Source of the DNA: Pseudobdellovibrionaceae bacterium | GTDB lineage: Bacteria; Bdellovibrionota; Bdellovibrionia; Bdellovibrionales; UBA1609 | Length of the DNA: 64,000 nucleotides | Assembly: GCA_023954155.1 (NCBI GenBank) | Contig: JAMLIO010000001.1 | Span: 525,899 to 589,898, forward strand | Reading direction: 5' to 3' | Shown here: piece after piece, positions 16,480 to 25,360 of the stretch | Layout: every line of letters starts with the position of its first letter | Numbering within the stretch: position 1 is the first letter of the stretch | Notes under the pieces: generated by a model | Told to the model about the DNA's origin: nothing | Seen by the model: only the letters and a program-made list of their open reading frames with translations | Database searches by the model: none | Position numbers and translations under genes: made by a program

Positions 16480-17217
16480 TTATTTGGTGGCTTTGTAGAT
16501 AAAGCTGGCTCCGCCCATTAGTGATTGATATTGGATCTTCTCGAAAGGTGCGGACTGTTGGATCATGTCTATCAGTGCTTGTCCTGAGGGGAACTTAGAG
16601 CTGGATTTGCTTAAATAATTGTAAGCGTCTTTTTTGCCAGAGATGATTCCGCCAAGAATAGGCATAACTTTATTATTATAAAATTTTACGAAGGGACCTA
16701 ATACACCACGTGACTCAGAACCTGTTTCTAGGATCATCATGCGACCATTAGGTTTTAATACGCGATACATTTCAGATACGGCTTTGGAAAGATCTTCGAC
16801 ATTTCTTAAACCATAAGAGATGCTCACAACATCAAAAGATTCATCAGCAAAGGGTAAAGCACAAGCGTCGGCAAATTGGAATCCAATCTGTGCTTTTTGG
16901 TCTTGTGCTTTTTGGCGTGCGATTTCTAGCATGGGTTCGCAGAAGTCCGCACCTATAACAACATCGGGTCTTTTCCCTTGGGCATTATAAAAGTCAAAAG
17001 CGAGGTCACCTGTACCAGTGGCGATGTCTAAGACATGGTCTGTGCTTTTCACATCACTCCATCGCACGAGTTTTTTGCGCCATAATCTGGCAATGCCAAA
17101 AGTGATCAGGTCATTTGCAGAGTCATAACTGCCAGAAATGTTGGAAAATAAATTTTGAATGGTTTTGGATTCAGGTCCCTTAGACGAAGAAGAGTTGGTG
17201 TTGATGTTTTGAGACAT
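16480..17217 (-). CDS. menG: Demethylmenaquinone methyltransferase
   Basis: SAM-dependent C-methyltransferase for the last step of menaquinone synthesis (UbiE/COQ5 family). Motifs: NISGSYDSANDLITFGIARL at the N-terminus, the SAM-binding DIATGTGDLAF, and SYGLRNVEDLSKAVSEMYRV followed by LKPNGRMMILETG. A 245-residue length is normal. GGAGG lies 8 bp before the ATG at 17217. It is 20 bp downstream of aroF on the same strand, so the two are probably co-transcribed. As the other men genes are adjacent and no ubiquinone genes appear, menaquinone is the likely substrate. Confidence 0.93.
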   Translation of the reverse strand: MSQNINTNSSSSKGPESKTIQNLFSNISGSYDSANDLITFGIARLWRKKLVRWSDVKSTDHVLDIATGTGDLAFDFYNAQGKRPDVVIGADFCEPMLEIARQKAQDQKAQIGFQFADACALPFADESFDVVSISYGLRNVEDLSKAVSEMYRVLKPNGRMMILETGSESRGVLGPFVKFYNNKVMPILGGIISGKKDAYNYLSKSSSKFPSGQALIDMIQQSAPFEKIQYQSLMGGASFIYKATK

Positions 17218-17237
17218 AGGTCCTCCAAAAGTGGCAA

Positions 17238-18020
17238 TTACGCTTTAAGATCACGCATGAATTGAGCTAAGCGATGGGACTTTTCAAATAAGTCTTTAAA
17301 GTCTGTGAGGTTCATAGCTTGTTCTTTGTCAGAGAGGGCTTGATCTGGATTTTCGTGGACTTCTACAAGTAAGCCATCTGCACCTGCTGCGATACAGGCT
17401 AAAGACATCTCTGTAACCAGATCGGATCGTCCTGTTCCGTGAGAGGGATCGGCAATCACAGGAAAGGGGCCACCGAATTTTTTGATGTAAGCAATAGCAT
17501 TGAGATCAAGAGTGTTGCGTGTGCGTGTTTCAAAACTACGAATGCCACGTTCACATAAGAAGATCTGTTCGTTGTCTTCTTTAAGGATGTAGTCAGCGGC
17601 AAATAACCATTCATCAATGGTCGCTGAGAAGGCGCGTTTTAAGAGAACGGGTTTTTTGACTTTACCTAGCTCAGAAAGCAAGGGGTAGTTGTACATGTTC
17701 CGAGCGCCCACCTGAAAGCAGTCCACCACTTCCGCCATATCAGAAATCTGACGCGGGTCTGTCACTTCACTAATGAAGCCCATATTGAAATGGCTTTTCA
17801 CTTCTTGTGCCCAAGAGTAAGCTATTTCGCCATGGCCTTGAAAGGTGTTAGGGCGGGTACGCAGTTTAAAAATACCGCCACGCAAAAGCTGAACGCCCAT
17901 GTTATGAAGTTGTTCGGCAAGCTGCCAGAATTGCTCTTTAGATTCAACGGAACAGGGCCCTGCAATAATATGAAACTGGTGTGCAAAGTCTGCGTTATGT
18001 ATTTGGGTGTTTAAGGCCAT
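17238..18020 (-). CDS. aroF: DAHP synthase (3-deoxy-7-phosphoheptulonate synthase), type I-beta
   Basis: First enzyme of the shikimate pathway, joining phosphoenolpyruvate and erythrose 4-phosphate. Motifs match the Bacillus/Thermotoga type: IAGPCSVES, LRGGIFKLRTRPNTFQG, VGARNMYNYPLL, CERGIRSFETRTRNTLDLNA, and PVIADPSHGTGRSDLV followed by GADGLLVEVHENPDQALSD. KdsA belongs to the same fold, but the RTRPNTFQGHG and THRNTLD-like segments indicate DAHP synthase. No regulatory ferredoxin-like or chorismate mutase domain is attached (260 residues). It diverges from menF across 121 bp, so chorismate supply and use are neighbours here. Confidence 0.9.
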   Translation of the reverse strand: MALNTQIHNADFAHQFHIIAGPCSVESKEQFWQLAEQLHNMGVQLLRGGIFKLRTRPNTFQGHGEIAYSWAQEVKSHFNMGFISEVTDPRQISDMAEVVDCFQVGARNMYNYPLLSELGKVKKPVLLKRAFSATIDEWLFAADYILKEDNEQIFLCERGIRSFETRTRNTLDLNAIAYIKKFGGPFPVIADPSHGTGRSDLVTEMSLACIAAGADGLLVEVHENPDQALSDKEQAMNLTDFKDLFEKSHRLAQFMRDLKA

Positions 18021-18141
18021 GTCCCATGTTCTCCGCTCAAGAGTTTAAGCATTAGACTAGCTTTGAGGTGCTGTCTACAAATTGACCCAAATAATCACGC
18101 CATAAGCTGCCTTTTTGTGAGATTTTCGTTATAAAAGGGCT

Positions 18142-19206
18142 ATGGATGAAACAAAGTCTACGAATTTGCCACTTTTTCTACAAAAGGGCGTGCTTTTAAG
18201 CCAAGCTCCCCAACACGTTTGGGTGGCAGAAAATTGGAGCAAAAAAGCTGTGAGGTCTCAGGATTTAGGCTTTCAAGGGCCTTACGGAGGCACTTGCTTT
18301 TATAGTCCTGAGTTTGACCTTAAGTATAAAGATGAAGTCATTGTGGTTCCTCACACCTACAAGATGACGGCTCCCGAGTTAGCGGCCGAGTTGCCAGAGG
18401 TGACGATCGCACCTTCCCTGGATTTAGATTGGCAACCAGAGCGCGAAGTGTATGAGCAAGACTATCAAGAGATCATAAAGCGTATTGATGCGGGCGAATT
18501 GATTAAAGCCGTTCCTTTTATGAATTATATCGCGCCCAAGCCCGAGAATTTTCAGACAGAAATCTTACCTTATGTTTTACAGAATCTACTTCAACGCAGT
18601 GACATTCAATTTGTGTATGGTCTTTGGGATGAAGAGAGTGGGTTTGTAGGTTCTACTCCAGAGATTTTAGTGGAAGGTACACCAGAGGAATTGCGTGTGA
18701 TGGCCTTGGCGGGAACCCAAGCCATTGAAGATCAGAGTGATATGTTACAAAACACCAAGCTTTATGATGAACACATGGTCGTGGTGGATGATATTGCTGA
18801 AAAGCTTTCTGGTGCTGAACTCAGTTGGGGTGAGACCCATGAGGCGCCTTACGGTCCCTTGAAACATTTGCGAACTATGGGAACATTAAAAGACTTTAAA
18901 GGCGTTTTGGGCACTCTGATCATGGAGCTGTCTCCCACGTCGGCCTTAGGTGTGTACCCCAAGGATCAGCTACAACAAAATCTGGATGTCTTACACGCCG
19001 ATACGCGCGGCTCTTACGGCGCACCCTTTGGTGTGATTGATCATGGTTTTGCGCATTTTATTGTATGCTTGCGCGGACTGTTTTGGGATCAGACGCATCT
19101 GCGCATTCGAGTGGGTGGTGGAGTGATTGCCCAAAGTCATCTTGAAGATGAGTTAAAAGAACTAGAATTAAAATTTATGAGTACAAAAACCAAGTTGGGG
19201 TTATGA
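18142..19206 (+). CDS. menF: Isochorismate synthase
   Basis: Converts chorismate to isochorismate at the start of menaquinone synthesis. The chorismate-binding domain is recognisable: GSTPEILVEG, VMALAGTQAI, KLYDEHMVVVDDIAEKLSG, ELSPTSALGVYP, RGSYGAPFG and IRVGGGVIAQSHLEDELKEL. At 354 residues it is shorter than E. coli MenF (431), mainly at the N-terminus. AAAAGGGC precedes the ATG at 18142. It leads the operon menF-menD-menH-menA-menC-menE and overlaps menD by 4 bp, which supports this role over anthranilate or salicylate synthesis. Confidence 0.88.
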   Translation: MDETKSTNLPLFLQKGVLLSQAPQHVWVAENWSKKAVRSQDLGFQGPYGGTCFYSPEFDLKYKDEVIVVPHTYKMTAPELAAELPEVTIAPSLDLDWQPEREVYEQDYQEIIKRIDAGELIKAVPFMNYIAPKPENFQTEILPYVLQNLLQRSDIQFVYGLWDEESGFVGSTPEILVEGTPEELRVMALAGTQAIEDQSDMLQNTKLYDEHMVVVDDIAEKLSGAELSWGETHEAPYGPLKHLRTMGTLKDFKGVLGTLIMELSPTSALGVYPKDQLQQNLDVLHADTRGSYGAPFGVIDHGFAHFIVCLRGLFWDQTHLRIRVGGGVIAQSHLEDELKELELKFMSTKTKLGL

Positions 19207-20768
19207 CAAATATTTTACAATGTAGAAACTTGATCCAAGACTTGTATGACAAAGGTGTAAGAAGTTTTGTTTTGTGCGCAGGTGCTAGAAATGCCGCCTT
19301 CATTGAGTGCTTTTCAAAATTGACAGTGCCAGATCATGTGGATGTGCATTGGGGGTTTGAGGAAAGAAGCGCAAGTTTTTTTGCCTTAGGCAGAGCCAAA
19401 CAAACAGGCTTGGGTGCGGCTGTGTTCACTACATCAGGTACAGCTTTGGTGGAAACCCATGCGGCATTAGTAGAAGCTTATTACTCCAGTGTGCCTTTAG
19501 TGGTGGTCTCTGCCGACCGCCCACAAAAACTTTGGGGAACGGGCGCACCTCAAACTATCATTCAAAAAGATATATTTGCCACGCAGCTAGGGCCAACAGT
19601 GTCATGGACAGACCATGAACATCTTAAAAAGGTCACATTTCCTTTTCATATCAATTGTCCTATGCACGAGCCTTTGATTGACGAGCCTATGATGGAGTGG
19701 AAGTTCAACACCTCCAGATCCTTAAGTGAAAAGGACTTAAGAATGCAAGGGAGCTTTGAGCCCTTTAATAATTTAGATTTAAATATGCTATTGACAGATT
19801 ATGAAGATATTAAAAAACCATTCTTTATCATCTCGGGCTTAAATTCCAAAGAGCATGACGACGTTAAGTTTTTAAATGAGATGGCGGTTCCTGTTTATGT
19901 AGAGTCCACCGCAGAAGACTTGGGTTTTAAAAATAGAGTGTCGGCCATGTCTTTTAATATGGAGTTCATCAGAAAAAACTTTGATGCTGTGATACGCATT
20001 GGTGGTATTCCGACGCATAAGTTATGGAGACAGCTCGAAGAAGAGCGTGGAATTTCTGTTCTGAACTTTTCATCTTTAAAATTTCCAGGACGCTCAGATT
20101 CGCAGGTTCATAGTATTAAAGTGTTAAAGGACTTCATTTCAAAGTTAGAGTTAGATTCTCTTGCAGATATTTTGGGACAACTACAGGAACAGGACCAAAA
20201 GATTGAGAAGATCATCAAAAAAAATTCTATTTCAGAAATGAACTTTTACCTTGAGATCAAAAAGAAATTAAAAGACACTGGGGCCCATGTTTTCGTAGGA
20301 AACAGTCTGCCTATACGAATGTGGGACATAGCTGGTTTTAGTAAAAGTTTTAAGGCGTTTGCTAACCGTGGAGTCAATGGCATAGATGGTTTGTTGTCCA
20401 CGGCTTATGGACTGGCTTATAAAAATGAACATCCAGTAGTGGCGATTGTGGGTGATCTCAGTGCACTTTATGATTTGACTGCTCCTTGGTTTTTTACACA
20501 AGATAAGCGCAAATTTGATATCAAGATTATTATTGTGAACAATATGGGGGGGCAAATCTTTGCACCTTTGTTTGATAATCCTAAATTTATAAATTCACAC
20601 AAGATCAACTTTAAAGGCTTTGCAAGCTTGTGGGGGCTGAAATACAGCAAAGTGGAAGACGCTGGCGACATTCCGAGTTTTAGTGAATGGCCAAATATCA
20701 TGGAGATAGGTCCCGATAACGAACAGACGGCAAAAGTATGGCAAGAGATCAAGAAACTCAGTTCGTAG
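19203..20768 (+). CDS. menD: SEPHCHC synthase (MenD)
   Basis: Thiamine-diphosphate enzyme joining 2-oxoglutarate to isochorismate. Recognisable parts are the cofactor-activating Glu in VHWGFEERSASFFALG, the TTSGTALVETHAALVEAYYS segment, SADRPQKLWGTGAPQ, and the cofactor-binding VAIVGDLSALYDL with VNNMGGQIF. The length (521) is usual. Odd point: the usual APGSRSxPL motif near residue 25 reads CAGARNAAFI, losing the first Ser and changing the second. The ATG overlaps the menF stop (ATGA) and the end overlaps menH by 31 bp, so translation is coupled along the operon. Confidence 0.9.
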   Translation: MTNILQCRNLIQDLYDKGVRSFVLCAGARNAAFIECFSKLTVPDHVDVHWGFEERSASFFALGRAKQTGLGAAVFTTSGTALVETHAALVEAYYSSVPLVVVSADRPQKLWGTGAPQTIIQKDIFATQLGPTVSWTDHEHLKKVTFPFHINCPMHEPLIDEPMMEWKFNTSRSLSEKDLRMQGSFEPFNNLDLNMLLTDYEDIKKPFFIISGLNSKEHDDVKFLNEMAVPVYVESTAEDLGFKNRVSAMSFNMEFIRKNFDAVIRIGGIPTHKLWRQLEEERGISVLNFSSLKFPGRSDSQVHSIKVLKDFISKLELDSLADILGQLQEQDQKIEKIIKKNSISEMNFYLEIKKKLKDTGAHVFVGNSLPIRMWDIAGFSKSFKAFANRGVNGIDGLLSTAYGLAYKNEHPVVAIVGDLSALYDLTAPWFFTQDKRKFDIKIIIVNNMGGQIFAPLFDNPKFINSHKINFKGFASLWGLKYSKVEDAGDIPSFSEWPNIMEIGPDNEQTAKVWQEIKKLSS

Positions 20769-21433
20769 TCTTGCATGGTTTTTTGGGTGACAGCCAAAGT
20801 TTTGCAGCCTTGAAGGAATGGGGTGTGCGGGTCTCAGCCTTAAGCTTAAGGCCCTCGGAATTAAACTTTCCTACATGGTCAGAACTTTTGGATTTCGTCG
20901 AGCAAGAACTTCATAAATACTCTCAAACTCCTCATCGCCTTATGGCTTATTCTATGGGCGGAAGGATTTTGATTGAACTTCTAGATCGTCTAGACCTTAC
21001 TCATTGTAAGAAAATAAATTTCATTTCTTCTCATGTAGGCCAGTACGCAGGGGATGAAGTGGCTCAGAGAATGCGCTTTAATCAAGAGTGTTTAACAAGA
21101 TTGGAGAACCAGAGTGCAGAGGAGTTCTTAAATTTTTGGAACCAGTTGCCCCTTTTTGCTTGGGATGATCCGCGTGATGGTTTTGACTGGAGTTTACAAG
21201 AGATGAAGCATTTTTTTCAGCATTGGGCCCTAGCAAGCCAGTTGGAGCTTAATTTTGATGAACACACTCAACCTTTGATTGCTCATAGTTATGGGCAATA
21301 TGATGAAAAATATAAAGAACAGGCGCGAAGGTTTAAGCAGAAGTGTCCTGACATCCAGATACAAGAGATCCAAGGGCGCAGCCATAGGCTCTTGCAACTT
21401 GACGACTTAAAACAAATAGCCCAATTGGACTAA
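20738..21433 (+). CDS. menH: SHCHC synthase-like alpha/beta hydrolase (MenH)
   Basis: Eliminates pyruvate from the MenD product. The 231-residue alpha/beta-hydrolase has the oxyanion motif VVLHGFLGDSQ, the nucleophile Ser72 in AYSMGGRI and a likely catalytic His in QGRSHRLLQ near the C-terminus. The family is broad, and the operon position between menD and menA is what makes MenH the likely function. It begins inside menD (31-bp overlap). Its stop codon TAA is the first three bases of a nine-base tandem repeat. Confidence 0.82.
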   Translation: MARDQETQFVVLHGFLGDSQSFAALKEWGVRVSALSLRPSELNFPTWSELLDFVEQELHKYSQTPHRLMAYSMGGRILIELLDRLDLTHCKKINFISSHVGQYAGDEVAQRMRFNQECLTRLENQSAEEFLNFWNQLPLFAWDDPRDGFDWSLQEMKHFFQHWALASQLELNFDEHTQPLIAHSYGQYDEKYKEQARRFKQKCPDIQIQEIQGRSHRLLQLDDLKQIAQLD

Positions 21434-21499
21434 ACTAACTAAACTAACTAAACTAACTAAACTAACTAAACTAACTAAACTAACTAAACTAACTAAACT
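21431..21499 (+). repeat. Nine-base tandem repeat (TAAACTAAC)7 plus partial unit
   Basis: Seven perfect units of TAAACTAAC (21431-21493) followed by TAAACT, then degenerate sequence. The first three bases are the menH stop codon. The repeat fills most of the 105-bp gap between menH and menA, the only real gap in the men operon. Copy number could vary by slippage and alter spacing or mRNA structure. Confidence 0.93.
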
Positions 21500-21538
21500 C
21501 AGAAACTAAATAGCGGAAGTAAAAAAATAAGAGTATCT

Positions 21539-22435
21539 ATGATAAATAAACAAACACTAAAAGCCCTTTTGATCTCCTCACGGCCCGCTACATTGACAGC
21601 ATCTTTAGCCCCTATTTTGGTGGCGTACTTTATGGCGGAAAGAATTGAAAAAGACACGGTAGTGGCTTGGTATTTGATACCGATATTGGTTGCCGCTTTA
21701 AGTATTCAGATTGCGACAAATTTCTTTAATGATTATTTGGACTTTGTTAAAGGCGGAGACAAAGAAGATCGCTTAGGTCCTACACGAGTCACCAGTGCGG
21801 GTTTGCTATCTCCTCAGCAGGTCAAGCGTTGGGCTTTGGGATTTTGTGGATTGGCCTTTGTGGCAGGCATACCCTTGGTGCTTCGTGGAGGCGAAATCTT
21901 TTTGCTTTTGGGATTGATCAGTTTGGCTATGACTTACCTCTATACGGGGACACGGTTTTCTTTGGCTTACACGGGGTGGGCTGACCTTTTTGTTGTGGCC
22001 TTCTTTGGATGTTTTGCCGTTGCAGGGACCTATTATTTATTATCTTTAAGTTGGAATCCATGGGCTTTGCTGGTGGGTCTGCAACTAGGGTCTTTGTGTA
22101 ACATTCTGCTATTGGTGAATAACCTCAGAGATCAAAAACAAGATGCCGCCAACAATAAAAAAACTGTGGTCGTGCGTTTTGGTCGACGCTTTGGCTTGCT
22201 GGAGTACCTTGTGCTAATCTTAATAGCTTTTTTCCCGATCTTATTCTGGCCATTTATCTCTTACCCGTTGTTGCTTTTTGTATTTCAATTTCCATACTTA
22301 TTTTGCTCTTTATATTTATGGAACTGGGTACGCAAGAATGAGCCATCAGCGCAGTACAATAAGATATTGAAGTTTTCGTCTATAATATATTTAGGATTTA
22401 CGTTAATGTGCTGTGCGGGTCTTCGAATGTTTTAA
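21539..22435 (+). CDS. menA: 1,4-dihydroxy-2-naphthoate polyprenyltransferase
   Basis: Integral membrane UbiA-family prenyltransferase that attaches the polyprenyl chain to dihydroxynaphthoate. Eight to nine hydrophobic segments are present. The first Asp-rich motif is in NFFNDYLDFVKGGDKEDRLG followed by PTRVTSAGLLSP; the second is VNNLRDQKQDAANNKKTVVV. Both fit MenA rather than UbiA. The length of 298 is usual. It follows the menH repeat region and is 13 bp before menC. The prenyl donor could come from the synthase at 25361. Confidence 0.92.
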   Translation: MINKQTLKALLISSRPATLTASLAPILVAYFMAERIEKDTVVAWYLIPILVAALSIQIATNFFNDYLDFVKGGDKEDRLGPTRVTSAGLLSPQQVKRWALGFCGLAFVAGIPLVLRGGEIFLLLGLISLAMTYLYTGTRFSLAYTGWADLFVVAFFGCFAVAGTYYLLSLSWNPWALLVGLQLGSLCNILLLVNNLRDQKQDAANNKKTVVVRFGRRFGLLEYLVLILIAFFPILFWPFISYPLLLFVFQFPYLFCSLYLWNWVRKNEPSAQYNKILKFSSIIYLGFTLMCCAGLRMF

Positions 22436-22448
22436 GTAAGGACAGAGG

Positions 22449-23561
22449 ATGAAGGTTTTTGTTCATAAATATTCTTTGATTTCCAAATCCTTGTTAAATG
22501 CACAAGAGCAGAAGAAACAGGGCGCGCGCTCTATAAGCACAGAACAAGACAATGTTGGTTTGGCATGTGCAGAGGTGTCTCCTCAAAAAAATGTAGACCC
22601 AGCGCTAAGAGTAGAAACACAGCACGAAAAAAGAAACGCTTCGGTTCATGAAGGTCTTTTGTTTCAAATTCAGTTTCCAGACCAGAGTTTGGGATTTAGC
22701 TCGCTTCATGTGCATTCCAGTTTAGGTGATGAGAGTATAGAAACGTTTTTGCATCATCTTAAAAATCAAGGAAAGTCGTATTTATTAAAAAACTATTCTC
22801 AAGTGATTTTAAATGCGACAGTGGACGCCAGAGACCAGTGGCGCAAGAGACTTAAGGACCCTAAAGTTTATTCTCATTATACCTCTGTTTCTCCGATTCT
22901 ATCACGACAAGAAGTGCAAGATGTAAAAGCCCGTGGCTTTGAAAGAATTAAAATTAAAATTGGAACTACTGAAGACAGTTTGCAAAACATAATAAGACAT
23001 TATGAAAGTATACCAGAGGCTCAAAGTTTAGATTGGATTTGTGATTTTAATTTGTCTGGTCAAATAGAAGATCTGAAAAAAGCCAATGTCAGCAAGTGGA
23101 GTTCTAACGTTTATTTTGAAGATCCCACTTCTTATGATAGCGTGGTCTGGAAAAATTTAATTGATTTAGGATTTAAGCTTATTTCTGATCAGGTGGAGCC
23201 ACAGCAGATCATCAACGACGGGGTGCGAGTTTCGGCAATAGCGGCTAAGCCGAACAAAGTGGATATGCTTCACCTCTTGGAGAACTCCGAAGATTGTAAG
23301 ATTATGGTAACTTCAAATATGGGTGAAGATTTGGACATTTTGACATCTTGGTACTGGGCTCAGTATGTACAAAAAGAAATGCCACATAAATTTTTTGGAG
23401 CAGGTTTTCTGACTCAAGATATGTATCTTCCTAATAAATATATAGAGATTTCTAAACAGTTGTTTGCGGATCAGCCTTTTATCTCTGACGCAAAATTGGA
23501 TGTATCAACAGGCTGGGGACGCGCCTCATTCTTAAAAGATTTACAGTGGGTAGAGGTTTAA
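22449..23561 (+). CDS. menC: o-Succinylbenzoate synthase-like enolase-superfamily enzyme
   Basis: Dehydrates SHCHC to o-succinylbenzoate. The enolase-superfamily pattern is visible though divergent: a catalytic Lys in RIKIKIG, metal-binding Asp in WICDFNLSG, Glu in VYFEDPTSYD and Asp in LISDQVEP, and the second Lys in AIAAKPNKVD. At 370 residues it exceeds E. coli MenC (320), largely because of a polar, Gln/Lys/Ser-rich insert at about residues 18-68. Operon position between menA and menE supports the call. AGAGG precedes the ATG. The stop is directly followed by the menE GTG. Confidence 0.82.
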   Translation: MKVFVHKYSLISKSLLNAQEQKKQGARSISTEQDNVGLACAEVSPQKNVDPALRVETQHEKRNASVHEGLLFQIQFPDQSLGFSSLHVHSSLGDESIETFLHHLKNQGKSYLLKNYSQVILNATVDARDQWRKRLKDPKVYSHYTSVSPILSRQEVQDVKARGFERIKIKIGTTEDSLQNIIRHYESIPEAQSLDWICDFNLSGQIEDLKKANVSKWSSNVYFEDPTSYDSVVWKNLIDLGFKLISDQVEPQQIINDGVRVSAIAAKPNKVDMLHLLENSEDCKIMVTSNMGEDLDILTSWYWAQYVQKEMPHKFFGAGFLTQDMYLPNKYIEISKQLFADQPFISDAKLDVSTGWGRASFLKDLQWVEV

Positions 23562-24701
23562 GTGTTAGAAGACAAATACATCCTGAAACATAATGTGCAT
23601 TGTATTTGGGATACTCGTAAGTGGAGCGAAGAGTCTCTTTTGCACATCACATCTGTGGCCAGAGAGTTTTTAAATTCTTCAGACATCCACTGTCGCGGGT
23701 ATCTCTTCCAAACCTCAGGCACCACGGATCAGCCCAAATTTATTCTCCATACAGAAGACACTCTGACCTCTTGCGCGCAAGGGTGTCAGTTATGGTTGGA
23801 ACTGACGCAAGCGGATCGTTGGATGAATGTGCTTTCGGAATTTCATATGGGAGGCTTTTCTACCTATTTTAGAACGCAAGTTTTACGTTTAAAGCCTGTG
23901 CATACGACCACATGGGACCTTCAAGCTCTTCCAGAGCAATTTGAAGAGCATCAGTGCACGTTGATCTCTTTGGTGCCTACGCAGATTTATCAGATTGTAG
24001 AGGCTCAGTTACATGCCCCAAAGGGTTTACGCTTAACCTTGGTGGGTGGAGGAGCATTAGATTCGACACTTCAGCAAAAGGCCAATTCTTTGGGGTGGAA
24101 TGTTGTCAGATCCTTAGGTTCTACCGAGACAGGGTCGCAAATCTTTACTGAAAAACGGGGTCCCACTCTTTTAGGAGCTTGGGCCTTACCCCACTTTGAG
24201 GTGCGCACTGACTCGCAGTCAGTGCTTCAGGTGAAAGGGGCAGGATTATTTAAAGGTTATGTGGTGCAAGAGGGTCAAGACTATCGAGTGCTTCCTGCGG
24301 TTTTAGATGCAGAAGGTTTTTGGACCAGCGCCGATCGAGTGCTGCTTGACGGCCGAAAGATAGTGAAATTTTATGGTCGCATAACAGATCAGGTAAAAAT
24401 CTTAGGACACCTAGTGGATGTCAATCAAGTGCGCGATAAATGGAAAGAATTTCTTCGGGAGCAGCAGTGCCATGCTGAAGCTCATCTTGAAGTTTTACCT
24501 GATATCAAATCAGAGAATCAAGTGGTCTTGTGTGTAGAACAGTTCGATGCTGGGTGGGATGAGCTCATTAAACAATGGAATCAAAGAGTAGCTTCGTTTG
24601 AAGGCATCAGAGGTTGGTTTTACTTAAAGCAAATACCTAGGTCGGATATCGGTAAGGTCCAGTCATATCAAATTAAACGCCTATTTAGTTATGATGGATG
24701 A
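23562..24701 (+). CDS. menE: o-Succinylbenzoate-CoA ligase, GTG start
   Basis: Acyl-adenylate-forming enzyme activating o-succinylbenzoate with CoA. Motifs: the P-loop-like FQTSGTTDQPKFILHT, SLGSTETGSQ, GRITDQVKILGHLVDVNQV and, near the C-terminus, IPRSDIGKVQSYQ with the catalytic Lys. At 379 residues it is shorter than E. coli MenE (451), mostly in the N-terminal domain, with no sign of a broken frame. The GTG at 23562 follows the menC stop without a gap, and AGAGG lies seven bases upstream. It ends the men operon. Confidence 0.87.
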   Translation: MLEDKYILKHNVHCIWDTRKWSEESLLHITSVAREFLNSSDIHCRGYLFQTSGTTDQPKFILHTEDTLTSCAQGCQLWLELTQADRWMNVLSEFHMGGFSTYFRTQVLRLKPVHTTTWDLQALPEQFEEHQCTLISLVPTQIYQIVEAQLHAPKGLRLTLVGGGALDSTLQQKANSLGWNVVRSLGSTETGSQIFTEKRGPTLLGAWALPHFEVRTDSQSVLQVKGAGLFKGYVVQEGQDYRVLPAVLDAEGFWTSADRVLLDGRKIVKFYGRITDQVKILGHLVDVNQVRDKWKEFLREQQCHAEAHLEVLPDIKSENQVVLCVEQFDAGWDELIKQWNQRVASFEGIRGWFYLKQIPRSDIGKVQSYQIKRLFSYDG

Positions 24702-24907
24702 CTGGGAATGTGTATAAATATTCAAAAATAGACGGATGTCTTGAAACTGTGTTTATTCTAGAGACTTGCTTTGCAGCAAAAAAAGCTTCACAATTAAATA
24801 GTCAGACATTTTACGACAAATAATTAAGTTTTGATGGACCTTAGATGCGTATTGTGAACCATCATTAAGAACGTAAGTTCAATAGTGCAGGTGTAGAGGG
24901 AAAGATC

Positions 24908-25351
24908 ATGGATAAAGATTTAGTGACCAAATTGAGTTTATTAGCAGCGTTCATTGGCCTGATTATGCTCGCTAAATTAGGTTATTATAGATACAAGGTG
25001 GTCAATTTAACAGATAGGGGCCGAGTATTAGCAGAGCTCTATGTTAAAGAACAAAAAGAGTATTATGACCGTAACAAAGAATATATTTATGATGTGCATA
25101 AGATTAGAAATTTTCAAAGTTTAGACCCTGCACTTCACGTTTATCATGAAGAGGCTGTGGTGCCCGAACAGTATAAACCTGTCATTGATTTAGAAGGGAT
25201 TCCCTTCATGAATAAAGATGATTACAGAATTTATGTGGGAGTGAAGAATCACTTCAATAATAAGCTGTATTTTTGGAAGGTGGATGCCAAGGACAAACCA
25301 GAGTTGTTAGTGACGGATATTCAGCTTGATTCTATGGCGGGCTCCAATTAA
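24908..25351 (+). CDS. Membrane-anchored small protein, possibly pilin-fold
   Basis: A 147-residue protein with one N-terminal membrane helix (about 8-27, LSLLAAFIGLIMLAKLGYY) and a soluble, probably periplasmic, domain. The sequence after the helix (GRVLAELYVKEQKEYYDRNK, and later DYRIYVGVKN and LYFWKVDA) resembles the globular part of type IV pilin-like proteins, but the prepilin peptidase site (G/FTLxE) is missing. The relation is therefore only suggestive. GAGGGA lies before the ATG. The polyprenyl synthase gene starts 9 bp downstream, which suggests co-transcription without clarifying function. Confidence 0.6.
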   Translation: MDKDLVTKLSLLAAFIGLIMLAKLGYYRYKVVNLTDRGRVLAELYVKEQKEYYDRNKEYIYDVHKIRNFQSLDPALHVYHEEAVVPEQYKPVIDLEGIPFMNKDDYRIYVGVKNHFNNKLYFWKVDAKDKPELLVTDIQLDSMAGSN

Positions 25352-25360
25352 AAGACTTCT

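Noticed and set aside
17238..18020. Alternative call of KdsA (KDO-8-phosphate synthase) for the DAHP synthase
   Set aside because: The RTRPNTFQG and SFETRTRNTLDLNAI segments and the GTGRSDLV region are those of type I-beta DAHP synthases.
18082..18134. Promoter for menF (TTGACC with downstream AT-rich sequence)
   Set aside because: No -10 at acceptable spacing; the TTATAA at 18129 is only a few bases before the start codon.
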